Counted from the stretch's first letter, positions 1-9,073 are shown. The stretch: DNA of 64,000 nt from an uncultured Prochlorococcus sp. (GCA_902558895.1 CACEFS010000003.1:1-64000), one strand, 5' to 3'. The notes: generated by a model from the sequence alone, not told the origin. Translations and numbers: made by a program.

Positions 1-59
1 TCAAATGATTTGACTATATTTAATACAAGATTTCCTAATTAGTTAAATAGTCATCAGCT

Positions 60-326
60 ATGAATATTTTTGGTGTAGGTTTACCTGAAGTTACTGTAAT
101 ACTTATCTTAGCTCTTTTAATTTTTGGTCCAAAAAAGCTTCCAGAATTAGGAAAACAGCTTGGCAAAACTTTGAAAAGTCTTAAAAAAGCGTCGAATGAA
201 TTTCAAAATGAAATCGATAAAGTTATGAACGAAGAAGATAAAAATGAATCTCCTAAATCTATAGAAGGCAATCAAAACAACGAAATTAATCAAGAAAAAA
301 TAGATTCAGAAAACAGCAACAACTAA
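60..326 (+). CDS. tatA: Sec-independent translocase TatA/TatB-like protein
   Basis: N-terminal TM helix then 'FGPKKLPELGKQLGKTLKSLKKASNEF', typical of TatA/B, with a charged tail. Confidence 0.9.
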   Translation: MNIFGVGLPEVTVILILALLIFGPKKLPELGKQLGKTLKSLKKASNEFQNEIDKVMNEEDKNESPKSIEGNQNNEINQEKIDSENSNN

Positions 327-330
327 TATC

Positions 331-723
331 TTGGATAGGCCCATAACCCCCACAGACGAATTTGAAAGAGCATTAGATAAAGCAGCTCTTACTAAAGAAG
401 AATATGAATTAATAGACTACATCCGCTATACAAGTGTTTTTACACAACCTAGTCTTATTAAAGATTTAAAAAGGCCATCAAAACCTCCTATTTTGTCAGT
501 TCTATGTCAAATTTGCAGAAAAATTGGTTCGGAGATGCCAGATCATTTCAAAAAAGTAATTGAGTGGTCAATTGAAATAAGTGATCACGATACAAAATGG
601 GATGCTCATTTAATTTGCGCAGAAGCATTGAATATAGACATGATCCCATTAAGTCCTATTCATGGAACAACTTTATTTGATGTTCTTGTTGTACACAAAG
701 AATTATTTCTTGGATTTGATTAA
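331..723 (+). CDS. conserved hypothetical protein
   Basis: ORF directly downstream of tatA; TTG start. Confidence 0.6.
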   Translation: MDRPITPTDEFERALDKAALTKEEYELIDYIRYTSVFTQPSLIKDLKRPSKPPILSVLCQICRKIGSEMPDHFKKVIEWSIEISDHDTKWDAHLICAEALNIDMIPLSPIHGTTLFDVLVVHKELFLGFD

Positions 724-729
724 ATTAAA

Positions 730-1047
730 TTAATCATCTAAAGGCACGGAATCAGTATCTATAACTTCCGAATCATCATAATTATTTATTTTATTTTCAA
801 TCCAGTTATTTATATAACTAACTAAAGGCAATGAACCTCTAAAGATAAAAATAGAAGTAGGCAAAGCGCTTAATAAACCGACTATAGGACTTTTAAATAG
901 TAATCTTCCGGCTTTAATGTTAAATAAAATAATAAGCGCTGAGGGAACTATAACTTTAACTACTGTTTTAAGCGCCTCAAGCCAACCAACACGATATGTC
1001 CACCATATTAAAACTACGCCAACTATATAGAGGAAAAAGTAAGTCAT
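730..1047 (-). CDS. small hypothetical membrane protein
   Basis: ORF with several hydrophobic segments and an acidic C-terminus. Confidence 0.6.
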   Translation of the reverse strand: MTYFFLYIVGVVLIWWTYRVGWLEALKTVVKVIVPSALIILFNIKAGRLLFKSPIVGLLSALPTSIFIFRGSLPLVSYINNWIENKINNYDDSEVIDTDSVPLDD

Positions 1048-1142
1048 AAAAATAGTATAATAATTATCTATTTATCTTGTTCTTACTAAGAAAAAGATTT
1101 TATAAATTGTTTTAACATCAATCAATCAATTAAATTTTAGTA

Positions 1143-1358
1143 ATGAGTTTTTCTGAGATAAGAAAATTTTTAATTAAGATGCAATCCGATGAAGACTTAA
1201 AAAAGCTGGTTACTACATCCTCAACAGCAGATGATGTAGCCCTGATTGGTCAAAGCTTAGGTTATGACTTTTCAGGAGATGATCTCTTAAGATTTAATGG
1301 ACAAAAAGTGGATAAAGTTACAGTAAGAAAGGTAGATCATCCAGGAGAATACCACTAA
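1143..1358 (+). CDS. Nif11-like leader/domain protein
   Basis: 71 aa; 'MSFSEIRKFLIKMQSDEDLKKLV...ADDVALIGQSLGYDFSGDDL' matches the Nif11-like pattern; no GG cleavage motif or core peptide seen. Confidence 0.75.
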   Translation: MSFSEIRKFLIKMQSDEDLKKLVTTSSTADDVALIGQSLGYDFSGDDLLRFNGQKVDKVTVRKVDHPGEYH

Positions 1359-1360
1359 AA

Positions 1361-1870
1361 TTAAGACTTATTCCATATTGCAAGCCCTCCGCCCCTACCT
1401 CGAGCACATAACCAATTATCTTTAGTGCTAATTCCTACAAGTGAGAAAAAAGGCATTTTTTTATCTTCTGGTTTTTTTAGTTCCTTATTAAATATTGGAA
1501 GACTACCAATACTAATTTTCAATTCTTCAAAATAGAAAGCCAATAAAGGTCTATGCCCTTTTAATTCTGCCCTGCCTATAAAAGTAATATTTAATAATCC
1601 AAAATTAATTGAATTTTTTATTTCATAATTTATTTGATCCTCTCTATTGTTACTTTTTAATTCAAGTCTTGCCGACAATACTTGGAGAATAGAACTAGGT
1701 ATATTTTTGATTTCATCTAACTCCTTTCCCCATACATACTTAAACTTCCATATTCCTAACAATTCCTCATATACAATTCCACTTCCATTTTTTTGAGAAT
1801 TTTTTTCTAATAGTTTTATCTCATTAATATTAGGAAAGTTATTCATAATAGATTTTAACCTAAGAATCAA
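1361..1870 (-). CDS. hypothetical protein, possibly PAP/fibrillin-like
   Basis: ORF with '...ELLGIWKFKYVWGKE...WLCARGRGGGLAIWNKS', resembling cyanobacterial fibrillin-like lipid-associated proteins. Confidence 0.5.
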   Translation of the reverse strand: MILRLKSIMNNFPNINEIKLLEKNSQKNGSGIVYEELLGIWKFKYVWGKELDEIKNIPSSILQVLSARLELKSNNREDQINYEIKNSINFGLLNITFIGRAELKGHRPLLAFYFEELKISIGSLPIFNKELKKPEDKKMPFFSLVGISTKDNWLCARGRGGGLAIWNKS

Positions 1871-2019
1871 ATACTAAGATAACTTCATAAAAAATGTTCT
1901 TAATTAAAAAATCTCTCCAAAAAGATTTCTTTGTTTCAAAATATTTCTAAAAAAATAATTTTTTGGCACACATAAGGAACAAGATCTCGTTATTATATTT
2001 ACATTCAGTTACTAAATTA

Positions 2020-2130
2020 ATGGATTTTATTTCTAAAGGCCAGGGATACATACCTTTAAAAGTAGTGCCTTACATATTTTTCATAGCTGTTGTACTAAGT
2101 ATCACAACTTCAACTAATACATTTGTCTAA
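2020..2130 (+). CDS. 36-aa single-helix membrane microprotein
   Basis: ATG..TAA read by hand: MDFISKGQGYIPLKVVPYIFFIAVVLSITTSTNTFV; below the ORF-track cutoff. Confidence 0.45.
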   Translation: MDFISKGQGYIPLKVVPYIFFIAVVLSITTSTNTFV

Positions 2131-2168
2131 AATTAAATTAGTTCGCGAGAAGAGTAAAATAAATATTA

Positions 2169-3698
2169 ATGAAAAATTATGATGTTGTAATAGTTGGCAG
2201 TGGAATAGGAGGATTATGTTGCGGTTCGATTCTCGCTTTATCAGGCAAAAAAGTTCTTATATGTGAAGCTCACACTCGGCCTGGAGGTGTAGCTCACAGT
2301 TTCAAAAGAGAAGGTTACACTTTCGAATCAGGTCCTTCATTGTGGAGTGGAATAGGTAAATGGCCGACTACTAATCCCCTAGGGCAAATTCTTAAATTAC
2401 TTGACGAAGAAGTTGAACTATTTCAATACAAAGGTTGGCAAGTAATTGTTCCAGAAGGAAATTTTAATCTTGATGTGGGGGAAGAACCTTTTAAACAAAC
2501 AATTAAAACTTTAAGAGGTGAGAAATCTGTTAAAGAATGGGAATCATTTATTTCTGGAATAAAACCTCTTAGCCAAATAATAAATGAAATACCTTTACTC
2601 TCATTTTCTCCCGAATCAATAAATTTTTTAGATCTAATTAATTTAACATCAAAATTTTTACCTAAGATCAATAAAATACCAAAAATGAATAAGGGCTTTG
2701 GGAATTTAGTAAATAATTATTTAGAGGATCCTTTTCTCAGGAATTGGGTAGATTTATTGAGCTTTTTGATAAGTGGAATGTCAATGCATGATACAAATAC
2801 AGCTGCGATGGCTACTTTATTTAACGAATGGTTTGAACCAAATTCATACCTTGAATACCCCAAAGGAGGTAGTGAATCTATCGTACAAGCCTTAATTAAT
2901 GGATTTAAAAAAAATGGAGGAGAATTAATTCTCTCTTCGAGAGTAAAGACAATTAACTTCAATAAAAATTTAGCGACAGGTATAACTCTTAATAATGGTT
3001 CTTGTTATAAATGTGATTCCGTTGTCACGAATACTGATGTTTGGAATTTAAAAAAGTTAATTCCAAAAGAAATTTCAAAAAAATGGAATACAAAAGTTTT
3101 GAACCCTAATAAATGCGGATCTTTCCTTCATATACATCTAGGTTTTGATGCTGACGGTCTTGAAGATTTGCCAATACATGCGATACATGTTGATGAGTGG
3201 GAAAAAGGTATAACCGCAGAAAGAAATATAGCTGTATTCTCAATCCCATCTGTTTTAGATAAAAATATGGCCCCTAAAGGGAAACATGTTCTTCATGGAT
3301 ATACTCCCGCAAATGAACCTTGGGAAATTTGGGAAAACCTAAATCCAAAAGAATTAGAATATAGAAATTTGAAAGAAGAAAGATGTTCAATATTCCTCCG
3401 TGCATTGCGAAAATTCATTCCTGACATAGATGAAAGGATTGATTTAAAGATGCTAGGAACCCCAATCACTCATAAAAAATTCACCAATACCTTTTGCGGT
3501 AGTTACGGCCCTGCATTATCTGCAGCAAAAGGTTTTTTCCCAGGCTGCAAAACTCCAGTAAAAAATTTATTTAATTGCGGTGCGAGTACATTTCCAGGTA
3601 TTGGAATTCCTGCCGTTTCAGCAAGTGGTGCTTACGCAGCTGAAAAAATTATTGGTAAAAAAGAATTTAAAACTCTTCTTAAGAAAATAAATTTATGA
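2169..3698 (+). CDS. FAD-dependent oxidoreductase of the phytoene desaturase / carotenoid isomerase (CrtISO-like) superfamily
   Basis: Rossmann motif 'VVIVGSGIGGLCCGSILALSGKKVLICEAHTRPGG' and C-terminal 'LFNCGASTFPGIGIPAVSASGAYAAEKI'. Confidence 0.85.
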   Translation: MKNYDVVIVGSGIGGLCCGSILALSGKKVLICEAHTRPGGVAHSFKREGYTFESGPSLWSGIGKWPTTNPLGQILKLLDEEVELFQYKGWQVIVPEGNFNLDVGEEPFKQTIKTLRGEKSVKEWESFISGIKPLSQIINEIPLLSFSPESINFLDLINLTSKFLPKINKIPKMNKGFGNLVNNYLEDPFLRNWVDLLSFLISGMSMHDTNTAAMATLFNEWFEPNSYLEYPKGGSESIVQALINGFKKNGGELILSSRVKTINFNKNLATGITLNNGSCYKCDSVVTNTDVWNLKKLIPKEISKKWNTKVLNPNKCGSFLHIHLGFDADGLEDLPIHAIHVDEWEKGITAERNIAVFSIPSVLDKNMAPKGKHVLHGYTPANEPWEIWENLNPKELEYRNLKEERCSIFLRALRKFIPDIDERIDLKMLGTPITHKKFTNTFCGSYGPALSAAKGFFPGCKTPVKNLFNCGASTFPGIGIPAVSASGAYAAEKIIGKKEFKTLLKKINL

Positions 3699-3814
3699 AT
3701 CAAGTTATTTTTATAACCATACAAATACTTAGTTAAGAAATAAGAATAAAGAAAGCAAAAACGTTCAATAATGATAACCTTTATCTGAACATAAACTTAA
3801 CTTATAGCTCTTAT

Positions 3815-4018
3815 ATGTTTTTCTTATCATTTCCTCAAGCATGGCATTTAGTTGGCACTTGGTCAGAACAACTTCCAAGCGAGTCAAATCTTATAGGAAT
3901 GGGTCAAACAGAATTAATGATGACTTTACATTCAATATTCGTTCCTCTCTTACTTGTAATTTCATATTACCTATTCAATAAACTTAATAAAAACGAATCA
4001 AAGAAAATTAAAGGATAA
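3815..4018 (+). CDS. small hypothetical membrane protein
   Basis: 67 aa ORF with one strong C-terminal hydrophobic helix. Confidence 0.55.
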   Translation: MFFLSFPQAWHLVGTWSEQLPSESNLIGMGQTELMMTLHSIFVPLLLVISYYLFNKLNKNESKKIKG

Positions 4019-4029
4019 AAGTTTAAGGT

Positions 4030-4320
4030 TTATTTAGCTGAACTTCTTCTAACAACTTTTCTGCCAGTGGAAGTATCAACTCCGCTTGAATCTTTAGTTT
4101 GTGAATTAGTTTCAACATTATCATCATCACTCTTATCCATTTCTGCACAAACACCTACTACCATGGCAGCTTGCATTTGATCTGGCAAATCTCCAATAGT
4201 TAATAAGGCTTTTAAAACTAATTGAAGTCGAGTTTGCCGATCTATTTCAGGTCTTAGTTTTTTTACGGTATTCCAAAGTTCTTGGGTAACTTCTTTTAAA
4301 AGTTCTCGATCTACAGCCAA
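4030..4320 (-). CDS. conserved picocyanobacterial hypothetical protein (TIGR03894-like)
   Basis: 'MAVDRELLKEVTQELWNTVKKLRPEIDRQTRLQLVLKALLTIGDLPDQMQAAMVVGVCAEMD' recognised by eye; family call not verified. Confidence 0.6.
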   Translation of the reverse strand: MAVDRELLKEVTQELWNTVKKLRPEIDRQTRLQLVLKALLTIGDLPDQMQAAMVVGVCAEMDKSDDDNVETNSQTKDSSGVDTSTGRKVVRRSSAK

Positions 4321-4410
4321 ATTAAATCCTTCTTGTATTTCTACTAATCTAACAAATAATTGGATCTCGTAAAATAATATTCAATAAAAAGATTGTTAGT
4401 TAATATTTTT

Positions 4411-4617
4411 CTATCCGAATACAAGTTGCATTTGTTTATGAAATTCTTTCTTCTCTTGCAAAAGCTCATCTTTTTCAATCTTTTTTAGAGTAAAAGTTCT
4501 ATAAAATTTTTTTTGAATCTTTATAGGAGTATTTTCAAACTTTGCATTTTTGCTTATTAGAGAATTCCACTCTTTTGAATTAAAAGGGGCATAAGGAGAA
4601 GATGAAATCACTTTCAT
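4411..4617 (-). CDS. small hypothetical protein
   Basis: 68 aa ORF with a candidate promoter and palindrome upstream. Confidence 0.55.
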   Translation of the reverse strand: MKVISSSPYAPFNSKEWNSLISKNAKFENTPIKIQKKFYRTFTLKKIEKDELLQEKKEFHKQMQLVFG

Positions 4618-4918
4618 ATCTTAATAATACATCTGTACTAAGACTAGTACACTTTTACTATAGTGCAACAACTTCTTCCATTTATCTTAATTTAAATTTA
4701 TCTTGATGAATAGATTGGTTTTTTTTATCTAATTTGTATCAATTATAAGTTTGATAAATGAATAAAAGTATCATGACTAACTTATTCAGCCCTTTTTTTA
4801 GTGTCTTAAGACTTTTCTTACTTAAAAACCCTTTAAAGTAGTTAATTTGTTGAAATTAACATTGACAAGATATATTTAGTAATCCTTTCTATAAAAAGAA
4901 TAATGAATTAATTTAAAA

Positions 4919-5227
4919 ATGCTTCTTAGTAATGCAAACAGACTAAAGATTCAAGGAATAATTAAAAGAATTGCTCAAGATAAATCAATTACATTAGAAG
5001 AAAGGATATATGTTGAGAAATTTGCAAATCATAATTCAACAATTTCTCTTTGGCTGAAAAAAGCTAATAGCTTTAGAAGGAATGGTACAAAAAATAATGG
5101 AGGTATTGATAACCTCTTACAATCATTTGGGATAGATGGACTAGATAAAGAAAATCATTTCGACCCAGATGAAGATGATATATCGGATTGGTTTGGTGGT
5201 GCTCCCGGGTGGCTAAGGAGAAGCTAA
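4919..5227 (+). CDS. conserved hypothetical protein
   Basis: 102 aa ORF, acidic C-terminus 'DPDEDDISDWFGGAPGWLRRS'. Confidence 0.6.
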   Translation: MLLSNANRLKIQGIIKRIAQDKSITLEERIYVEKFANHNSTISLWLKKANSFRRNGTKNNGGIDNLLQSFGIDGLDKENHFDPDEDDISDWFGGAPGWLRRS

Positions 5228-5258
5228 ATACATTAATTATTCAACTTATCCATGCTAT

Positions 5259-5354
5259 CTTACATAAATATATACTCATAAAAGATATAAATACCCAAAA
5301 GACCCATGGTATAAATTTAATCGGAACTAAAAATTTTTTTGAAAAGGTTTTCAT
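5259..5354 (-). CDS. possible 31-aa membrane microprotein
   Basis: Read by hand: MKTFSKKFLVPIKFIPWVFWVFISFYEYIFM; length only. Confidence 0.25.
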
Positions 5355-5501
5355 ATAGATTTTTCTTTTAGATTATTTCTTCCTTACCTTTTTTGAGAAT
5401 AGGTTTATTTGCTCTATTTAAAAATTGAACAATATTGGAATTCTCATAGATATTAAATGACTTTAAGTAGATAAAAGTTAATCAGCCTTAATAATCACAA
5501 T

Positions 5502-5642
5502 CTAAGCAACTTTATTTTCAATGTTCCTTTTAAAATTTACTATTTTTGCCTCATCATGGTCTGAATCATTCCAATATTTTATAAGTCTTTCTAATTCATC
5601 AATCCTCTTTTTGGCATTTGCAATTTTTTCAGTATTTGTCAT
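5502..5642 (-). CDS. possible 46-aa coiled-coil-like small protein
   Basis: Read by hand: MTNTEKIANAKKRIDELERLIKYWNDSDHDEAKIVNFKRNIENKVA; protein-like composition, not in ORF track. Confidence 0.5.
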   Translation of the reverse strand: MTNTEKIANAKKRIDELERLIKYWNDSDHDEAKIVNFKRNIENKVA

Positions 5643-5797
5643 ATAAAATTTTTATCTATCCAATTAATGCATGAAAAAAAAATAATTCAATGGAATTAAC
5701 AATTTTTGGACTATAAATATTAATTTTTGGTTAATTACTTAAATACACTATAGTCCTCGTGCGGCTAAGTAATTATACTTAAAGAAAAGCTAAATTT

Positions 5798-6307
5798 ATG
5801 AAGAAATTAAATTCTATGATTTTGAATAGTACTGTTAACTTCTTAGACTTCATATACTCTGGTAGATCTTTACAAAGATTTTGGGTTTTAGAAGTAATAG
5901 CTAGATCACCTTATTTTGCATTTCTCTCAGTTCTTCATTTTAAAGAATCCCTAGGAATTAAAAATGAAAAAACAATGATTTTAATGAAAGAACATTTTTA
6001 TCAAGCTATTAACGAAACTGAACATCTTAAAGAAATGGAGAAAAGAGGAGGAGATAGGTTTTGGATTGATAGATTTTTTGCGAGACACCTTGTGCTTGTC
6101 TATTACTGGATCATGGTTTTTTATTATTTCTTCTCTCCAGCTAATGCTTATGATGTCAACATAAAAATAGAAGAACATGCATTTGAAACTTATTCCAAAT
6201 ATCTAATAGATAATCCAAATGATCAAAAAATAAAAGAAATTGCTCAAGATGAATTAAATCATGTCCAAGAACTTAACGAAGCTTTGTCAATGCTTATTAC
6301 AATTTAG
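5798..6307 (+). CDS. plastoquinol terminal oxidase / alternative oxidase family (PTOX)
   Basis: Di-iron ligand pattern: 'WVLEVIARSPYFAFLSVLH', 'NETEHL' (ExxH), 'EEHAFETYSKYL', 'DELNHV' (ExxH). Confidence 0.88.
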   Translation: MKKLNSMILNSTVNFLDFIYSGRSLQRFWVLEVIARSPYFAFLSVLHFKESLGIKNEKTMILMKEHFYQAINETEHLKEMEKRGGDRFWIDRFFARHLVLVYYWIMVFYYFFSPANAYDVNIKIEEHAFETYSKYLIDNPNDQKIKEIAQDELNHVQELNEALSMLITI

Positions 6308-6753
6308 ATTAGTGTCGAGACATCAATTAGCAATATTGAAAGTATTATTGAAGAAGATATTAATCCTATACTAGTCATCAATAATACATACCCTTTTTTT
6401 CTAGGCAATTTATAAAAAGTTATTCCAATAATTAATATCATTAATAATGAAAAAGAAATTATAATTTTTTCATTTACTAAATTGAGATGTATAACATAAT
6501 TTTTTTCTTCAAAAAATTTGAGAAATTCTGATAAAGCTAATTCTTCTTCTATTTTCTTAAAATAGTCAAAAGAGCTTATTAAAGCAGAACTAAATAAAGA
6601 TAATGCAACCAGTGTTGTAACTGGTTTAGTTAACCTGTTAAGTGTTCTTTTAAAGCTTATCAATAAAATAAAAATAAATAAGGAGGTTACGAAAGGTATT
6701 AAAGGTATGAGAGTTGTTGAATTTATGAAATTTCCCACGATAATAATATGCAT
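6304..6753 (-). CDS. hypothetical membrane protein, weakly NdhF/NuoL N-terminus-like
   Basis: 'LIPLIPFVTSLFIFILLISF...' followed by further TM segments; convergent with PTOX with a 4-nt overlap. Confidence 0.5.
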   Translation of the reverse strand: MHIIIVGNFINSTTLIPLIPFVTSLFIFILLISFKRTLNRLTKPVTTLVALSLFSSALISSFDYFKKIEEELALSEFLKFFEEKNYVIHLNLVNEKIIISFSLLMILIIGITFYKLPRKKGYVLLMTSIGLISSSIILSILLIDVSTLI

Positions 6754-6886
6754 CTAACTTAAAATTTTATATTATTTCGACGCGTTATTTTATTAAATAA
6801 AATTTTTTAAAATCCTAAATGTAATTAGTACCTATTGCTTTCTGTGTAAATTGATACCAAAATTAAATTAGTATTGAAAAATAAAA

Positions 6887-6988
6887 ATGCTAGCCATTTC
6901 TGAAATTATTATTGCAAGTGCTATCTTCTTAGGAATCGTATATTGGGAAGTTAAGTTCCTATACACCAAAACCACAGCAGCGAAATAA
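6887..6988 (+). CDS. 33-aa single-helix membrane microprotein
   Basis: Read by hand: MLAISEIIIASAIFLGIVYWEVKFLYTKTTAAK; not in ORF track. Confidence 0.45.
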   Translation: MLAISEIIIASAIFLGIVYWEVKFLYTKTTAAK

Positions 6989-7104
6989 CTTCACTCAAAA
7001 TAGAAAAATTCAAAAAGTAGAAAATTTAAATAAAATTTAAGAATTAAAGTTGACAAAAAAAGCTCTAAATATGAGAGAATAAACACAAATTTTCAGGCCC
7101 TCTA

Positions 7105-7242
7105 ATGAGCGAAGTCCAAAATCCTAATACTAATTCAACTCAGCAGCAGCAGCAACAGCAGCAGCAATCCTATTCAGACAGCAAAATTAATTCTGCTGAG
7201 AGTGAGAGACTTTATCTTGAGATGAAAGAGGCTTGGCTTTAA
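7105..7242 (+). CDS. 45-aa microprotein with 9-residue polyglutamine tract
   Basis: Read by hand: MSEVQNPNTNSTQQQQQQQQQSYSDSKINSAESERLYLEMKEAWL; upstream TTGACA at 7050..7055. Confidence 0.6.
   Translation: MSEVQNPNTNSTQQQQQQQQQSYSDSKINSAESERLYLEMKEAWL
7141..7167 (+). repeat. CAG/CAA trinucleotide microsatellite (9 units)
   Basis: (CAG)4 CAA (CAG)3 CAA inside the 45-aa ORF. Confidence 0.95.
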
Positions 7243-7513
7243 ATTTAATTCATGTTTAAAATAATATCTCTCTAAATTTCTAAAAATTTTTTTAATTTTG
7301 AAATAATCAATACTTTTTTATTTTCTAAACCCTTTAAATTTTGTTTAATTACTAATGTATTCTGTTGAGAAAATTAAAGCAACTAGAAAAAATTAATGGG
7401 AGACTCGCAATGGGAGGTTTGATATATTTAGTTTTTACAAAATTAGTTTCTAGCCGTGCCGACATATTAGACCAGCTTAAATCTTATTTAATATAAGAAA
7501 TGAATTGGACATA

Positions 7514-7606
7514 TTATCCAGGAATATTTCTCTCGATATAAGCGTCAGTTAAAGCTAAAATTAACCCCAATAATGTCGAAAATATAGCAATTTCAGTTGA
7601 TTCCAT
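7514..7606 (-). CDS. possible 30-aa membrane microprotein
   Basis: Read by hand: MESTEIAIFSTLLGLILALTDAYIERNIPG; one TM helix with charged ends. Confidence 0.4.
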   Translation of the reverse strand: MESTEIAIFSTLLGLILALTDAYIERNIPG

Positions 7607-7705
7607 TTTATCTTTGAATTACCCTACTAGTTTGCTAAATAATTCAAAGTTCGGCAACAAAACTAATAATTTACTATAGTACAAATATACTACAAACTAT
7701 TTATT

Positions 7706-7954
7706 GTGAGCTCAGTAACTCCTGAGTTTCTTTTCGTTAGGCCTGGTGATTATGTCGCAATTAAAAAAGAAAATTGCGAAAATACTAATGAAAAGAATAA
7801 AAATTATTGGGTCGGTCAAGTTATCGACTGTATTGGAGGAGCTAGAAATCCAAATTCATGGACCTTATTTCAAGTTGCCAATATTGATAATGGAGAGATC
7901 ACTATAATCAACGCGGATATTGTAGAAAGAATTTTGAAACCCTCTGATAATTAA
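7706..7954 (+). CDS. DUF3104-like small protein
   Basis: GTG start; 'FVRPGDYVAIKKE...YWVGQVIDCIGGARNPNSWTLFQVANIDNGEITIINADIVERIL'. Confidence 0.7.
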   Translation: MSSVTPEFLFVRPGDYVAIKKENCENTNEKNKNYWVGQVIDCIGGARNPNSWTLFQVANIDNGEITIINADIVERILKPSDN

Positions 7955-8026
7955 GCTTATGGATAATCAAACAAACTTCCTTCAGTATTACAAAAACAAA
8001 AGACAAAATGCTCGATTTAAAGGGAA

Positions 8027-8917
8027 TTAACCCAGTTCCAAGCAGGCAAGTCCATATACTTGATTCATTGGGCAGGGAGGTTGAATGCCTTTATACATCC
8101 TGTAAGTTTTTGATATTTCCTCAAATCCTAAACTTGATAAAAGATAATTTGCATATGGATTCAGATTGGAGCAATCCAATAAGATTTGGGCATCTAAATT
8201 ACCAACTAACTCCCTTATTAACAATTCAGCAAGTGGTGGAGTATCCGCTAAAAGAGGTCCGATTCTCCAGCCTTGCTCATTATCCTCTAATACACAAGGT
8301 CTTATTCTTCCAAATCCATGGCACATCCCATTATTATCGATAATTGAACTGACATTCCCGTGAGAATTTTTCAACCAGTCATTTAGAAAATGTGGTCTGG
8401 GACTAGGCTCTCTTTGATCATCATAAATTAAGACCGCTTCAGAGGAAATTTTATTACCCGGGACAACTTTAAAAGCATGAAATTGATCTTTATAGAAATT
8501 TCTCAATGGCAAATCTTGAGAACCATTTAATTTCCATCGATTTGTAATAGAAGATTTTCTAAACCCCCACTTTGCATAATCATTCAATCTATCTGGGGCA
8601 GCCTCAAGACCAATACAGTCAACATTATTCAAATATTCGAGGGCATGTTTCCATAATCTCACTCCATATCCATTATTTCGGAATTCTTTTTTTACGATAA
8701 ATAAACCTATAAAACCATACAAGGAATTATATTTTATACACGCAATAGAACCTATAGGATTATTATCGAGGCAAGCTACCCATATACCCTGTTTATCTGT
8801 ATTTCTATAAATTGATACGTCATCAATTCCAGGTGAAAATCCTTCTAACCTTGCCCAGTTTGTGACTTCTGGTATTTCATTTATAGATATCAATCTAATT
8901 GAAAATTTTTCACTCAT
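8027..8917 (-). CDS. GNAT family N-acetyltransferase
   Basis: 'GLFIVKKEFRNNGYGVRLWKHALEYL' acetyl-CoA-binding motif; second domain in the C-terminal half. Confidence 0.85.
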   Translation of the reverse strand: MSEKFSIRLISINEIPEVTNWARLEGFSPGIDDVSIYRNTDKQGIWVACLDNNPIGSIACIKYNSLYGFIGLFIVKKEFRNNGYGVRLWKHALEYLNNVDCIGLEAAPDRLNDYAKWGFRKSSITNRWKLNGSQDLPLRNFYKDQFHAFKVVPGNKISSEAVLIYDDQREPSPRPHFLNDWLKNSHGNVSSIIDNNGMCHGFGRIRPCVLEDNEQGWRIGPLLADTPPLAELLIRELVGNLDAQILLDCSNLNPYANYLLSSLGFEEISKTYRMYKGIQPPCPMNQVYGLACLELG

Positions 8918-9073
8918 AGAATTATATTAACCAAGAAATTTTTGAATTTTAAAAGGCAATATTTATAAATTTGATTATTTCTCATAAATCATTCACTTTG
9001 ATTTAATTGGCTAGAAACCTTAGTTATTTATAATTTATCCTCTGATATATTTAATACTATTCAAAGGTATAAA

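Noticed and set aside
2423-2962. Minus-strand ORFs of 82 and 81 aa
   Set aside because: Antisense inside the FAD oxidoreductase gene; no protein-like features.
4634-4651. LexA or NtcA box interpretation of the palindrome
   Set aside because: Half-site spacing does not fit either consensus; kept only as an unassigned palindrome.
7410-7496. 28-aa ORF MGGLIYLVFTKLVSSRADILDQLKSYLI
   Set aside because: Too short, with no supporting context or recognised family.
8008-8363. Plus-strand ORFs of 111 and 65 aa
   Set aside because: Antisense to a well-supported GNAT gene with clear motifs.
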